From assembly GCA_000708835.1 (NCBI GenBank), contig DF237532.1, forward strand, positions 1 through 55,146: a stretch of 55,146 nt of DNA. The letters are read 5' to 3'. This document shows positions 35,201-47,200 of this stretch, in pieces. The position numbers were made by a program, and so were the translations under genes. Every line of letters starts with the position of its first letter. Within the stretch, counting starts at the first letter, position 1. Source of the DNA: Klebsormidium nitens (Eukaryota > Streptophyta > Klebsormidiophyceae > Klebsormidiales > Klebsormidiaceae). The notes beneath the pieces are model-generated. The model did no database searches and had not been told where the DNA came from. It was given only the letters and a program-made list of their open reading frames with translations.

Positions 35201-38200
35201 ATTCTGCAGGTTGTTGGAGTGAAAACAAAGAGAGTCTTCTATTTCAGCGCAGCCCACTTCCTATCGGCATTCATTAGTGGTACTGGCGTGCCCCACCTTG
35301 TTCATAAAAAACATAGAAAGAAACGAAAGAAAAACTACTGAAAAGGGGAAATAAATCAAACTCAGTGATCCTGGCCGCCTGACCCAAACCTGGTCTCAGC
35401 CGATTGGGACTGGTCCGCTCAAGTGATGGTATTCAGGAATTCGAAGGTCCAAGTTATGGGCAAGGGCAAAACTTTTGCGAATGGCTCGAAGTCGGTCTGA
35501 AGTCAGGCGGCCAGGGTGAACCCGTTGTACAATACCTTTCTCTTTTACCAGAACCAAACTTACACGAGCTCTCGTCTGATTGTAAACCCACCAATTCCTC
35601 ATATTCGCCCGCCCCACGTCCATTTTCCGCTGCCTGTCCGCCTGCGCATCGACGCTGACCGAATCGTCCAACGGAGTAACCGGCTCCTGCGCCCCTGTGG
35701 TGTCCGTGGTGATCGTCTTCGCTTCGGACGGCGCCGGATGCTCTTCGGACGCCGTCGCCTGGAGTCAAAAGCGAAGTTAAATGTTCTCATCCCACAGGGC
35801 CGCATGACGGCGAGGAGGCAGGGTCAAAGCCAGAGCCGGATGACTATACGTGTACACTTTCCATGGATGGAGGACAGTCCAGGGCAGGACTGGAAGTGGC
35901 CATCAGAAACTTGCTCAAGCGTTTGAAACAGGACACGATTGTGAGCAGCGAGCTTGTGAGAATGCGCAAAGAGAAGTGCGAAGAGCGGGAGAGGGCGCTC
36001 AAGAGCACACAGGACAAGCTGCGGCTGGAACGAGACAAGAGGAGGGAAAAGTCGCTCGTTTTTTCCAATTACGATTTCTCGATATTCAGCCTTGGTGAGA
36101 CACTTGTGTTCTACTTGAAAGTCCAACTATCTGCATGCAGAGGTCTACACATGTGCCTGTTAGCTACAAGCGCATGTCAATGGACCACATTTAAAGGGAG
36201 TTTTGAACCCTGTGAATCTTCACATGGGAGTGGAGGCGGCTTTCTTTGTTGAAAGCGACCCTTGCCCTTTTACTATAAGTCCCCAATGATTCATATAGGG
36301 AGCAGAGTCCAGGGTCTTATCGCTGGCCAGTAAGTTCACGCGTTAAACTGCCCTCCGGCAGATTGATCTGAGTTCAGTGTCAAGGGCTTAAAGACTGATC
36401 CAGTTCAGCAATTGCCAGGTCATGGCCATACAATTGACATACCAAAAGTAGCATCGGATCATTCTTCTTGAAACAGAGCAGATCAATCTTCTCACCAGCT
36501 CTTCCTGCCGTCCGGACGGGACCGTTTTCGCTTCGGCAACCGTAGTGGCTTGCTTGGGGGTTGAACTGGGACTGCGCCGTACGGGAAGTGCTCTGCGAGT
36601 GCGTTTTACTTTTGGCAGGGGCGGACGAGAGGGGTCGAGCGCTCGGAGTCGGTGGTCGAGCCACCTGCAAGCAAGTAGAAGCTGTTTATCGCATGCACGT
36701 ACAAGAGACCCAAAACAGCAGAATGTTTCTAATGGTAAGACCTTGAAACCGGTTTAAACGGAAACACAACCGAGGGTGATACTGATGAATATCGCCGGTG
36801 CCGTGACGGCAGCGCAGCAAATAAATAAGTCGAGAATATCCAAAAGGGACGGCGAGGCTCTACAAACCCGGCTGCTGTGCGGTCAACTTTCTGTGGGTTT
36901 GAAAATTGTGAGACGACTTGCTGGATGCGGAAGGCCGCTCTATTTTGAACCGAGGAGAGATTGTAGGGGGCTTAAGTTACGTCAGAATTACTGTGTCATG
37001 GACTTGGGTGTGCCCAGAATCAGCCGCTCACCACGGTTGTCTAACAAGCAATTTACTGTAAGTCGTAAGCAGTATTCATCTGACTGTCTGCAGCTGTAGT
37101 CCAACTTGAAGCAGGCCGAGGTGCCCTTTTGATACGAATATCAGATTTGCTGTTTCTAGCGTTGATATAACCGACTTATATGCGTCTTGCAACGTGGGCC
37201 GCTGGCTCAGAATAGCTGGTACTCGGGAGTGGAAGTAACTAGGAAGAGGCATAATGTATCAGAATGCGGTGTCCCAGCAGAGTCATTTAAGAATGATGGG
37301 ACTCCTTGTGCTGGCTCCTGACCCTGCCAAGAATGTACCACATGCTCCAAGGGTCACAATGCTCAAAGGAAAGAGGAGCGGTTTACTGTGCAACTCTTCG
37401 GACCCGAGGAGAACCAAAAACATGAGCAACAGGCTGGGACGTCGAAACCACCGGACTCACCAGACTCTCATCACTGCCCTTCCCTCTTCCATCTCAATCC
37501 GACGTGCAAACTCTCCTGCTTCCGGGGCATCGCTTGAATCGGCGATCTCAGCTGCTTTCTCTGCTTTTTGCACATGCTGTATATACCACCTGCAAAGACA
37601 AATAAAATCCATGTCGTGAGAAGTACACTGTGGCAACACTGGCAGGGGGCCTTTGCATCTTGAAGGCGAAGGGATTAGGTGTCAGGGATGAACAGAGGCA
37701 GCTCAGGAGGACACTAGGCAAACATTCCTGCACCGGCCTCAAAGTTGGTTGCCCAATTTTGATTCAAGGACCGCTACATCTTCTTTGTGCCCTGTTCTTC
37801 GTATGCTGAGTCGCCACATAGCTTGGGACATGGCAAGGACTGTAACACTAGCTGACAAGTAGATTGGAGCGTCCTGCTATAACGGTTGCAGCAATCTAGC
37901 AGGATAGCGGTAAAATGTCCTCCGGTCCATGTTATGACCATAAGATGTGACCAACAGGTAAGCTTCATTGAATCAGCGCCAGTTTTGCTGCTTCTTTTTG
38001 AACACTTGCAACGTCGAATGCAGTGGTAGACTCAGGTTCCAGATACGGAGAGAAAGATACTTGGAGAAATAAGCCTAAAGAGAAAGGCAAGACATTCCTA
38101 TGACACATGACACTGATTGAATGTGAATGACTCCCACCGTTAATGGCATGAAACGAATGTGATCCTGTCAACCAGCGTATGGCATTTGCTCTATATGACG

Positions 38201-38518
38201 CCGAAAGCGGTATCTGACAAAGTCCCTTGGTGCATTTGGCAATGTGCCTTGCCATATGGCTTACCATGTCCTCATTGAGGCCCGCCCTTTCTGCATTCGT
38301 GCCTCCTGCAAAAGGCCTTCGAGACTGCTTTTCACAGACCCTTCTATTGAGGGTGAGGCAGCAGCCAATGCAGCTCGAGTGACCCCATGCTTCGCTGATC
38401 GGTTTGCGTAGCGCTGACTCAGAAGAAGCAGATTCGTAGGAGTCTCCAAACATGCTCTATTGAAGGAACCAGCGAGCAGGAAGGACTTCTGTTGGATGCA
38501 GAGCTGCGTGGACGCCAT
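26207..38518 (-). CDS. Plastid-targeted FHA-domain protein with duplicated linker exons, 12 exons
   Basis: Minus-strand coding exons: 38518-38265, 37589-37461, 36664-36496, 35758-35592, 34446-34228, 33424-33203, 32455-32243, 31284-31051, 30060-29488, 28346-28163, 27443-27328 and 26312-26207. They total 2586 nt (861 aa plus TGA). Residues 1 to about 55 (MASTQLCIQQK..., rich in Ser, Ala and Arg, no acids at first) look like a plastid transit peptide. The middle is charged and repetitive: exons start W-[IT]-x-E/Q-Q-E-A-x-K-R and end MDAGRAxMREW. The C-terminal FHA fold (about 743-849) has PLIIGAE, VSGVHAKIF, YFVVDLKSTNG and FRLRPGTQYKLSDGDTLFFG. FHA domains bind phosphothreonine peptides. The usual Gly-Arg is Gly-Ala here, so binding may differ. 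It resembles stand-alone plastid FHA proteins of plants and the FHA end of zeaxanthin epoxidase. No enzyme domain is seen. The exact C-terminus after FGEE is less certain. Confidence 0.83.
28343..28610 (-). repeat. 79-bp tandem array of the FHA exon 10 acceptor junction
   Basis: The real acceptor at 28346/28347 is followed upstream in the intron by copies of the same junction at offsets of 79, 158 and about 236 bp (words CCACCTGG, CCACCTGG, CCACCTGA and a decayed fourth). Each unit holds about 20 nt of exon, the acceptor, and the TGACGTCA-type motif. Only the real copy opens onto the FHA coding frame. Single degenerate copies at about the same distance flank exons 5 to 8 (near 34515, 33495, 32530 and 31350). 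Confidence 0.85.
29419..29440 (+). repeat. Interstitial telomere-like repeat (CCCTAAAA)
   Basis: CCCTAAAACCCTAAAACCCT, followed by AG, lies in intron 9 of the FHA gene. CCCTAAAA is the complement of TTTTAGGG, the Chlamydomonas-type telomere unit. AAACCCTA is also a plant promoter telo-box. With under three units it may be either or chance. Confidence 0.6.
29628..30030 (-). repeat. 27-residue coding repeat in FHA exon 9
   Basis: Within the longest exon (30060-29488) an 81-84 bp unit recurs about five times. It encodes variants of EPQGTESDKGPAPSESKTV followed by TADTTKAQ. Copies nearest the exon start are most alike and those near its end are more diverged (KLPSPLDTSDK). The expansion keeps frame and lengthens only this exon (573 nt against 213-234 nt in its sisters). 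Confidence 0.9.
35799..36092 (+). CDS. Plus-strand coiled-coil exon inside FHA intron 3
   Basis: A plus-strand open stretch lies opposite to the host gene, between a good acceptor (CATCCCACAG at 35789-35798) and a good donor (CTTG then GTGAGACAC near 36093). It encodes an acidic start (GEEAGSKPEPDDY), then a strongly helical charged segment (RMRKEKCEERERALKSTQDK, LRLERDKRREKS). Splice signals at both ends and the composition suggest a true exon of another gene captured into the intron. The break coincides with the missing 5' half of FHA exon 4. No partner exons were recognised, so it may be a dead fragment. Confidence 0.42.
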
Positions 38519-39607
38519 GATTCGCCTTATAATCAAGTGGCGAATCTCCTGTTCACAGTTCTTTCGGGAGCCAATCCTGTAAATCCTAACTACAACCAGG
38601 TGGTTGCACTAGAGTAGGGAAGAAATTGTAGGAGACGACTTGCTCAGTGACGCAACTTATCGTTTTAGCTGGCCGGCCACCAACTTGACCCTCTCGTCCG
38701 ACCTAGCTGAAATTGCAAGGTTTTCACAAAAATTCACCCCGCAACTAATTTCGACGTTTCGTATCGAAGTTGCTCACTCTGAGGCAGATATTAGGCTGGG
38801 AATGATTTGTGCAGCGACTTAGCTCCGCCGTCGAAAGACATTCTGGATTTAATTTGAGATTTCCAGAATGGATAATGTTCTCGTCATGCCTCAGGCTCAA
38901 GAGTCGCAGAGCAGCTAAGTTCTGGGCCCTGGCCCTGGCCCTGGGCCTGGGAATGGGTGGACGGTGCATGCGGGGGTGCCTTTCACAAGTTTCAGACCGT
39001 CCGATCGCCAGGAAGGTCTTGCTCATCTTGCGCACTCCCTCTCCACTCGTCCAATTTGCCAGCAACAGGCTGGCCCAAGGCTGACGCTCGTTTTCAGAGA
39101 CTTTCTTTTGAAGATGGTCAGGCAACGAGCTCAGAAGGAGCTGGAGAATGGCATAGGTGGTCGCTTTCGGGTCCCTGCCTCTTACTATCTGGTTTTCCAA
39201 ACTCTGTCCATGTAAAACCAAGAAGTGCATCACTTCTACCACCTGCAGTTTGATCGTTTATTTCTTAGCAATGAGCATCTTCGACAGCACCCTTCCATTC
39301 ACAATCCAACTCTTGCAGAGTAGCTCATAAGGTTGCACCTCTTGATTGATCCACCCAAAGGAATGTCGACCTCAAGGGATTGGATGTTAAGAAGCGCCTC
39401 CCCAAATATGGAAACTTGCGGCCTATCGCTGCCGGAATTCATAAGCTCCTGCAATGGGTGTCACGATGACCAGTATGTGGCCGCTTGTATCGACAGACCG
39501 CAACGACGTCGCAGCTGTAGGCTGGATTTCGGGAAATTCTGGCACGCACAAGAGCGGACTAATTTGAGAGGGCGCGCAGGCCGCCAACACCAAGGTTAGA
39601 CAGAGAC
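38519..39607. other. Likely promoter interval between FHA gene (-) and 4CL-like relic (+)
   Basis: These divergent loci leave about 1.1 kb. A short CCCTGG repeat (38928-38950) and a minus ORF of 165 codons at 38745-39242 lie here. The ORF has no features I can name and overlaps an open plus frame. No TATA box could be placed with confidence. Confidence 0.4.
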
Positions 39608-42600
39608 ATGAGCTCGCCTACCGGCTTTGGCCCGAGCAGCAGGACGTATAGCTATGAGCAGCTCATGGAGCAGACCAGGAGAGTTGCGGAAGGCCTAGAG
39701 GAGCGAGGAGTAGCATCGGACGACGTGCACGTGGTCATGTCTCCAGCACCGAAGCTGCCTGAGGTGAGTTTTCATGCGGTCGATGGAGCAACTAGGAGCG
39801 GCCGGGGAGTCCAACAAACTCTGATTCAGGGGTTTACGCAATTGGGGGCGGAAACTTCTTGCAGCTTATAATCTGGGCCCCGAATACATGGCACCAGTGC
39901 GTCAAGAGGCTTGGATTGTGTTAGAACTGCAATTGCCGGCAGTACAGATGCCAGCATTTGTGCTCAAAGTCTACAAATCCAGGAGCACCAAGGACCCCAT
40001 TCTGCTGGCCGATGGGCTGTTCCCACGTTCAAACGCACGGCCCACTTGTCGAACATTCAGCCTAACCCTGAGATTCTACGGCCCTTACAACAGCTCTCTC
40101 TCTCATGCAGCAAGTCAATAAATTCTAGCTGCTTGTCAAACTTGCAAGGTGGGTTCGCATCTTGCATAAGTTTTGTCTCAGCTGATTATTGAAACAACAA
40201 TGGTTCAACAAGAGCAAGATTGGTTTGATCTTAGACCTAATCACTCCCCTTTCGAAAAGCAATTTCGGTCCTTCTCGAAGACTTGAAAGAAGACGCGGGA
40301 AGATTCGCTAACCCTTTAAACACTTCGTCCAGGTTAACTGAACAAGCCAGGAGCCAGCGCAGCAGCCCTTGACAAGGAACTGCTGGTTTTGAACTTTTCA
40401 AAGTCGTAGCAAAACTATATACACATCCAATAACACCAATCAAACCCTGTTGGCGGCAATCAACAAGGACGGCTGGTTGCTGACGTGTGACGTGGCAAAC
40501 GTCAGCGAGGGCGGGGAAGAGTTTCTCATGGATCGCGTCAAGAAGCTCATCAAAGACAAGGGCTCTCAGGTCAGCCTTCATAGCTTACGGGGCTCAGCAT
40601 AGCCTATGTTACTTGTCATGGCTTCCGGCACTTAATGTAGTGTACACTTACCGGTTGACCACGGCTCAATTGCTTGAAGTTCTTCCAGGCGTTTGATCAT
40701 GTCGAGAGGTCAAAACTTTAGAATGCACGTCTGCGCCACGCCTGGTACTCTAGCAGGTGTGAATTACCCTGGGCGTTGACACGATGAAGGTTATCGGACC
40801 CCGCTCGCAACTTGACCTTGTTCGGCGTCTCCTTGATGAATCCGGATGGCCAAGCTTTTTATTGGCCGTTCTTGAAACCTCGTTCCTCTTTGGATACTTA
40901 CTGCTCGCCAGATTGCTTACATTGGATGCTCGAAAGGTGGCCCTGGTCCCTTGGTCATCGTGCTCAGGTAAAGGTGGGCACTTGCTGCTATGAAGAAGAG
41001 CATTTTCGTACTGACAGTGAGAGTCGTTCCGCTCATTCCGCAGTTTTTCGTTCCTGACGGACGGAATGCGTTCCTCTTCCAGGTTCCGGTGGAGCTGGAG
41101 GCTCTCCTAGTCGACCGCCCCGTAGTCGTGGACGCAACAGTTATTGGGTAAGAACTGCGTCATCAAACACGCAATCAAACAGATTGCTGACGTCAGCTAG
41201 CTCGAGATCTGAGGTCATTGCTTACTGCGGTCCATGTGGCGGTATTGGGTCACTGATCCGATCGGTGGCGAACTGCGGCGACTGCGGCGACCTTTGGTCA
41301 ATTATCTAGAATTTTCTTCAGAAGGGCGTTCGACTTCAGGGGGACCCAATTATTGCGCACTCGATGTCGCAGAAGTTCTACCTCGCTGTCATTTAAATAA
41401 AGGAGATTGAAACTCAACGGGCCGGCAATCAGAACCCGAAAAATGTTTGTACAGTTGGGCTCGAGCCTCAGGTTTGCAACGCAGCGCGCGTGACTAGAAT
41501 CCTAAAACCGCTGTGGCTCTTCCAACCCTGTATCCGAAAGCCGCTGCCAAAAGCCACGTTGCGCTGCAGAAGTCACGACGGTTTGGTATTGATTCTTCAG
41601 AGTAATTGTAACGGTGTTAGCCTCAAAAAGGGTGGCTTAGCTTGGGGATCGGCGCGGAGCAGGTGAGCTAGGTTGCAGCATTAAGTTGGTAGGTTACGCT
41701 TTTCATCACTCACTCTGCTTTAACATGATACGTCATTTGCCGCAGAATTTGGGAGAGCCGCACTGGGCTTCTTCCGAACAGCAGATGGGTTCACGTTCAC
41801 CGAGGAGGAGGTACATCGCCAAGCAAGTGAGGCCCTCCCAAACCTCGGAAACTATTTTTGCTTTGAGTGTTGATTAGCGAGGAGTCAGCCAGACTTTCAG
41901 CACGCCAAGTGGTTTCAGCAGCTTTGTGAGGAGGTCGATGTGGAGACGAGTGAAGGATCCGCCATGTGGCACTTCTTCGTTGGTTCTGGTCTTCGTTGAA
42001 CGCTTTGAAGGATGGGGTTTAAGAGATTCTATACCAAGCACCTAGTCAAATGGACCGCGAGAACAAACAAGCTTGCGTTGGCCCGATTCAAAGCAGCACA
42101 CCCTGTGCGGCTGTGCTTTTGCAATCTAGCGGAGTTGGTTAAGCAGACCGCTTTGGTCCCACAAACCCCCTTCTTAGGCTGGCGGGTCAAACGTATCAAG
42201 TGGACAGCTGAGCGGGTTTGCTCCACGGCGGGTGTCCAGTGACCAGAAAGCGACAATCGAGCTACCGCATTTCCTGTCGGTCTGGGTTGAGAACCATCTA
42301 AAGCTCAATCCCGGGCAAAATCTAATCAGCGTCGTCTTTGAAAGCGTTTCCTGGCTCTCGGCCGTCAGATCGACCCCATTTTCCCGACACGCAAAAGTGT
42401 TCGAAGTGATCTCGAGCCGTGTGTCTATTTCCTGATCTTTAACCACTCCTTTAACCCGGCCTCTAACCACTCCTTCAACCCTGCCTATAATCCTGTTTCT
42501 GAACCTTCTGTCTTAGTCCTTTCGTACTGTGATTATTGTCCAGGCCGTCTACTACAAGAGGCTGAGCGCAATTGAGTTCGTAGAGAAAGTTTCGATTCCG

Positions 42601-42726
42601 ACTGCGGGTAAGATTCTGAGGAAGGGAATAAGGCCAAGGTCGCAGCAAGGATCAGGACGAGCAACGTGTGACCGCAGTCCGTGGTTAATCATACCGTCGG
42701 ACTCATTCATGTGGGCTCTACAATAG
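39608..42726 (+). pseudogene. Broken 4-coumarate-CoA-ligase-like acyl-activating enzyme
   Basis: Pieces of an AMP-forming acyl-CoA synthetase appear in order. Exon 39608-39763 has RTYSYEQLMEQTRRVAEGL, an N-domain motif, and a GTGAGT donor. A segment at about 40430-40569 has KDGWLLTCDV (family TGD) and DRVKKLIKDKGSQ. Exon 41083-41147 has VPVELEALL...DATVIG. Exon 41746-41826 has TADGFTFTEEEV and then YIAKQ in another frame. The exon from 42544 has AVYYKRL and GKILRK with the catalytic Lys. The central AMP-binding region with the Ser/Thr/Gly-rich loop is absent from the 670 bp where it belongs. Exon 41746 needs two frame changes, and a further frame slip near 42632 destroys the C-terminus. It is therefore a relic and not a working ligase. 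Confidence 0.75.
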
Positions 42727-44291
42727 CCGCTAGACCTGAGGTCTACAATATTGGGCCAAAGCGTTTTCTGTCACTAATAGCTCCTCAACAGTGCTTGCGC
42801 GGGTTTTGTCGAAACGAGTTCGCTTCATGATCTCATGAGAGGCAATGTATATTCGTACAGCGAATAGGACTTACTGATCGGTAGTGCGTTTGTCAAAAGA
42901 CGCGACGCGAGAAGCAATGGGCTGCCCAGACGGCCGACTTGAAAACAAATATATTGTATGATGTCAGTCGGCCTCATAATCAGGGACACGCATGCAGCTA
43001 GCCATAGTTAGGCTCGATGGCCCGCCGCCCCGGCCAGAGGGTACGACGGTAGGATACTCAACGGACTCAACAGAAACGTTGGATCTTGAATTCAATATTG
43101 CTCCATCATGACATCGTACGAGCTGAGTCAGACTGAATCATTGGTATGCCGTGCCGATGACCTGTTCATATAGCTCGTCGCGATCGACAATCGAATAGCC
43201 GCCGAACGCTTTAGTATGCTAAGCAGCAGCCTGAGTCCGCGCGAGTCGATCCGAGATCGGTTCGATCTACATTCTACTAGAATGTAGGCTACACATGTAC
43301 TAGCGGTGGTACGTTCTGATCGAAGCACATCGCCAGAGATCATGCATGTGCAAAGAGCCAAACCGCGAACTTCAATCAAATCAAGGTCGGACTGATCCGA
43401 CCGTCAGATCCATGATCGATGCTCAGTGCACTAACTGATTGGAGAGTGCGGTAATTCTGGCTAAAGGGATTGAACTAGAGCATTTCCAAAAAAGGAATCA
43501 AGCACCACCTCCAAAAACAAAGCTCGCCTGTAGAGAACCGACTAAACCCCAAGTAGACTCATTGCATGCCCTGGTGTGCATCAAGCATCATGTATGCAGG
43601 GTTGCGTATCGGAATTCGTCGGATCCGATATCTAAATTGTATTCGCGCAGCCAATGGCCTAACGTTCAATAATGAGAGAGCGCGCGCACTAGTGTGAGAG
43701 ACAGAAGTACTCTCGCTGTTGAAAGCGGCTGTTCGCAATCATTACATCCGCTACTCAGAGCTCGTGTGTTCGTCTGTACGGATCATCCAGTAGACTGAAA
43801 GGCAACGTCGAGCTTCAAAGCGGAAAGCGGACTCGACCAAAAGGAGCTGTGACGAAACCGACGTGTCCACATTTCTCCTGCGCCGCCGGGAAGAAGATTG
43901 ACGATTTTGCGTCAGTTCTGACACTGACATAGCCCATAAAGGCAAGCGCGCACTTACTGCTTCGTCGACTGTGCATGGCGGGCGCCCCCGTATCACAGCC
44001 TGCCACGTGGCGCGGGCATATGGGCTGCTTCGCTTTTCTTGCATGGGCCAGTGTCAAACTGCAAGAAGTCTGCAGCTCAGCTACTAGCCTAGTAGAAGAA
44101 GGAAGCGCAAATACCCCTAAGCATGAAGCGAGGAGAGCGTCACTTAACGTAGTCATTGTATCTGCAGGCAGCGTCGTTGCTTGCGTAGACTTGCTTCGTC
44201 TAAGTCCTTGCTTGGAAAGAAAAAGGCAGGCGCCAATCCTGCCAAGCTGGCCCAAGAATCGGCGAGCAAAAGTGAACTCCAGAGCTGAAGA
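42727..44291. other. Intergenic upstream of DGAT2
   Basis: No gene was recognised. It should contain the DGAT2 promoter and possibly a 5' UTR intron. The ORFs on both strands near 43750-44300 overlap each other and lack motifs. Confidence 0.4.
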
Positions 44292-47200
44292 ATGTTTCTA
44301 AGGGTCCTTGGGAAGAAGAAGGAAGGCGCAAACACCAAACCAGCGCCGCTCTTTTCGATGCGCGCAAACATGGCGATATCTGAAGCAATCGAAGCACGGC
44401 TCTCCCCAGCGGTGACCTCTGACGGCGTTCAAAAGCGCGCGCGCCGCGTCCGTTTCGCGCTCCGCTCCCAGCATTCCGGCGACCTCGCAGTGGAACCCCG
44501 CCCCCGGAACCAGGACAGACCCGCCCCAGTGGTCGCCCGGAACGAAGACCATCTCATTCTTGACCTGAAAGACGGGCAGCCTTGCACCATTTGGACCGTC
44601 TTCGTGATCTGGAGCATCTTCTTCTTTCCCTACAGCTCGTTCTTCCCGGCCACCATAGCCGCTGCGCTTTACATAGCGTACCGCCAGCTGGGCTATAGCG
44701 TATGGGTCGCTTGCGTCGCTCTGTGCCTCTTCTCACTATCAGTCCCCCTGTACTACAACCGCGCGTTCCGAGACGTGTACTTCCGGCGCTTACACATCAA
44801 GCTCGCGCACTACGCCAAATCGAGCAGAGCTGTCATTCCAGCCAAGAAGTACCCCCCCGGAAAGAATTACGTTTTTGGGTTACATCCCCACGGGCGGGTT
44901 ATGTACTCAACCCTGCTTCTCAGCCAGCTAAACGACGTTTTCCGGCGGGTGCTTCCGGATGGGGGGGGTGACGTGTTCGGGGGGGTTGCGGCCACGTTCT
45001 TCTACGTTCCCATATTTCGAAGTGAGTTTTCAAGGCAGCTCCTGACAAAGCTGGTGAATTTGTGGATTTCACAAACCTTCTCGCCATGTTCTTGGCCTGG
45101 GTCCATTTTCCTCCCTTGTTCACCGTTCCGAAACGAGTTTTAGGATCAGCCCTTATGGCTGGAAGATACCTTGATTATTCTCGAATTGAATCCCGCATAT
45201 CTTGCCCTGGGCCAGATCCTTCCGCGTTCGTTGGTTTTCCTGAGATTGATTTAAGTCCGCTCCAGGGCTGGGTCAGGGTGGGCAAAAATGGTCTCGCATT
45301 CAGTGTCCTGGATAGTGGTTTACATAAAACACAAACTTAACAGATGGCAATGGATTGATCGACATCCACCATAGCCGCCCGGGAAACGCTAGCGTGTCCA
45401 GGTGTGACATAGCGTGTCCAGGTGTCACATGATGGTCGAAATCTATGTCGAGAGGCATAAACCTTTCTGAAATTGCACCTTCACTCACTGCCTTCCCCTG
45501 ATTGTTCGGAACCGGGTTATCGATCGAAGCATTGTGGTCAGTGACTAACGAAAAGCTGCTCGTTACGGATGGGTCATCAATCGCATCAACTCTTCTAAAG
45601 TGACTTTAAGACTGTTTACTCTGTGAGACAGCGAGCTTTCAATGGATGAGACCTGGAAGGACCGAGCTACTTTCAGAGTCCCTACTATATGCAGGCATGT
45701 TCTGGGTGCTTCAGTCGGCCACGTGGCACTTTGCGGGTATAAGATGCCTGACTAAAGGATCCGTGTGCGCTCCACAGATTGGTGCTACATGTTGGGAGCA
45801 TTCTCTGCGACGAAGACCCTGATGCGAGCGCAACTAGACCGGGGAAACAACGTGAGGACCAGCCTCTGACCTTGATGACGTCTTTGCGGACGTGGTCTAA
45901 GTTTGCGGACCTTCGAAACACTTACACCGAGTCAAATGAAGCACAGCTAAAAGTCCCGCGATCCTTATGCCCCTAAGAATCTGCTGAACGGAACATCAAG
46001 GGCTGCTGTTTGTTTGTGAGAATAAGTTCCCTCGCTTTGGTTTAGGTCTTTCTATCTCGATCACTCTGTTAGAGCCTCTCATACAAGGGTTTGGACCTCT
46101 GCTCCGCTCTCCGCTCTAAGGAGCGGTTTTGTGGAGCGGTTCTAAGGAGCAGTTTCCGTTCTTTGGTGATCACAAACCCCGCGGAGAGCTTTGAGCTGCT
46201 TTTAATGACGACGTTCGCATGACGTGTCACCCGCACGCGTTCCATGCTGCTCTTTGACCTTGGATCTTTTGTCGGGCGGAACCTGGTTGAGCAAAACGAA
46301 CAAGTCTTTTTCAATCCTTTGATTCTAAAGTTGTGGTAATTTACATCGGACAACTGTGAAAGCGATCCATAAAAGTCCCGGTAGTGCAATGACGGAACTC
46401 CTGCACTTCTGACGTCGGCATCAAAAGCGCCCACGTAACAGGCTGCACGCCCCATCAGACTTAGTAGTTCTTTCAGTTTCTCTAGAAGTCTGCGATTTGG
46501 GAAGTCGTTTGAAGGATTTTCGGTTAAGGCTCCGATCGGGGTTGTCGCCCCCCCCAAGTTCTTGGGTGCATAACCGATTCTGTACATGTAGCAAATTTCG
46601 TTTGTCGGCACGAGTTGCGGTCACTCGGGCGGTATTCTGGGTAAGCTTGGACCTCATCATAATTCGTCCTTCTTCGAGTGCGAAGGCGGGTCTGATTAGC
46701 CTAACCCACTCTCCTTATCTTTGGCAGGTTGCGATGCTTGTGGGTTGCTCCAAGTTATTCCGGGTTGAGCTCGGCTTGTCCGTCCCTCTTTGCACAAACC
46801 GGTTTCCTTATGAAGCATAGAACCTTTTCCTGGCTGGTCGCAATCTCACGTCGGTGCATGCCTCGGGTCACTCAAGCTACTTCTTTTTGTATACTATAAC
46901 CTGGTTTGTTAACCCGACCAAATCCCTGTTTGCCGCCACAGGTTACGGAAGCCGTGGGCGGTGTGAACTTGGAGGTCTGCGTAAGCTTTGGGCCGGCTGT
47001 GCGACCTTCTACATGCAAGACCTGATAATTTTAGTCAGACTAACCCAAGAGATTCAACCCTGGCAGGTTGCGGTAACCGTGGGCGGTGTGAAGGAGGTGT
47101 GCCTGCCGACGTACGACGACAAAGACGTCTTGTACCTGAAAAAGCGGTGGGTTTGCTTGCGTTTACAGAAGGGTTTGCCTGCTAACCAGGCTGAGCAACC

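Larger units (their letters stand above)
28163..35758 (-). repeat. Exon-plus-intron tandem amplification in the FHA gene (1.0-1.7 kb units)
   Basis: Seven successive exons (ends near 35758, 34446, 33424, 32455, 31284, 30060 and 28346) are spaced 969-1714 bp apart and are homologous. The introns between them also share blocks, such as GGGAGTGACGTCAGCAGC by each acceptor, a GACGTCAGACATTGGCC block, and an ACAGAAACGTCGA block. Complete units begin one base before a TGG codon and end AATG before the donor (phase 2 to phase 2), so copies can be added without breaking the frame. The unit at 35758 has lost its 5' part to a new intron. The unit at 28346 runs into the FHA domain. Confidence 0.85.

Noticed and set aside
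38745-39242. A 165-codon minus ORF between the FHA gene and the 4CL-like relic
   Set aside because: Part of it reads like a retroelement gag (LLLSSLPDHLQKKV), but the match is too loose and the rest is Arg/Pro-rich low complexity. Overlapping plus frames are also open.
46069-46611. A 180-codon minus ORF inside DGAT2 intron 2
   Set aside because: No recognisable motif, no splice context, and its 5' end overlaps the decayed junction copies. One ORF of this length is expected by chance in 55 kb.
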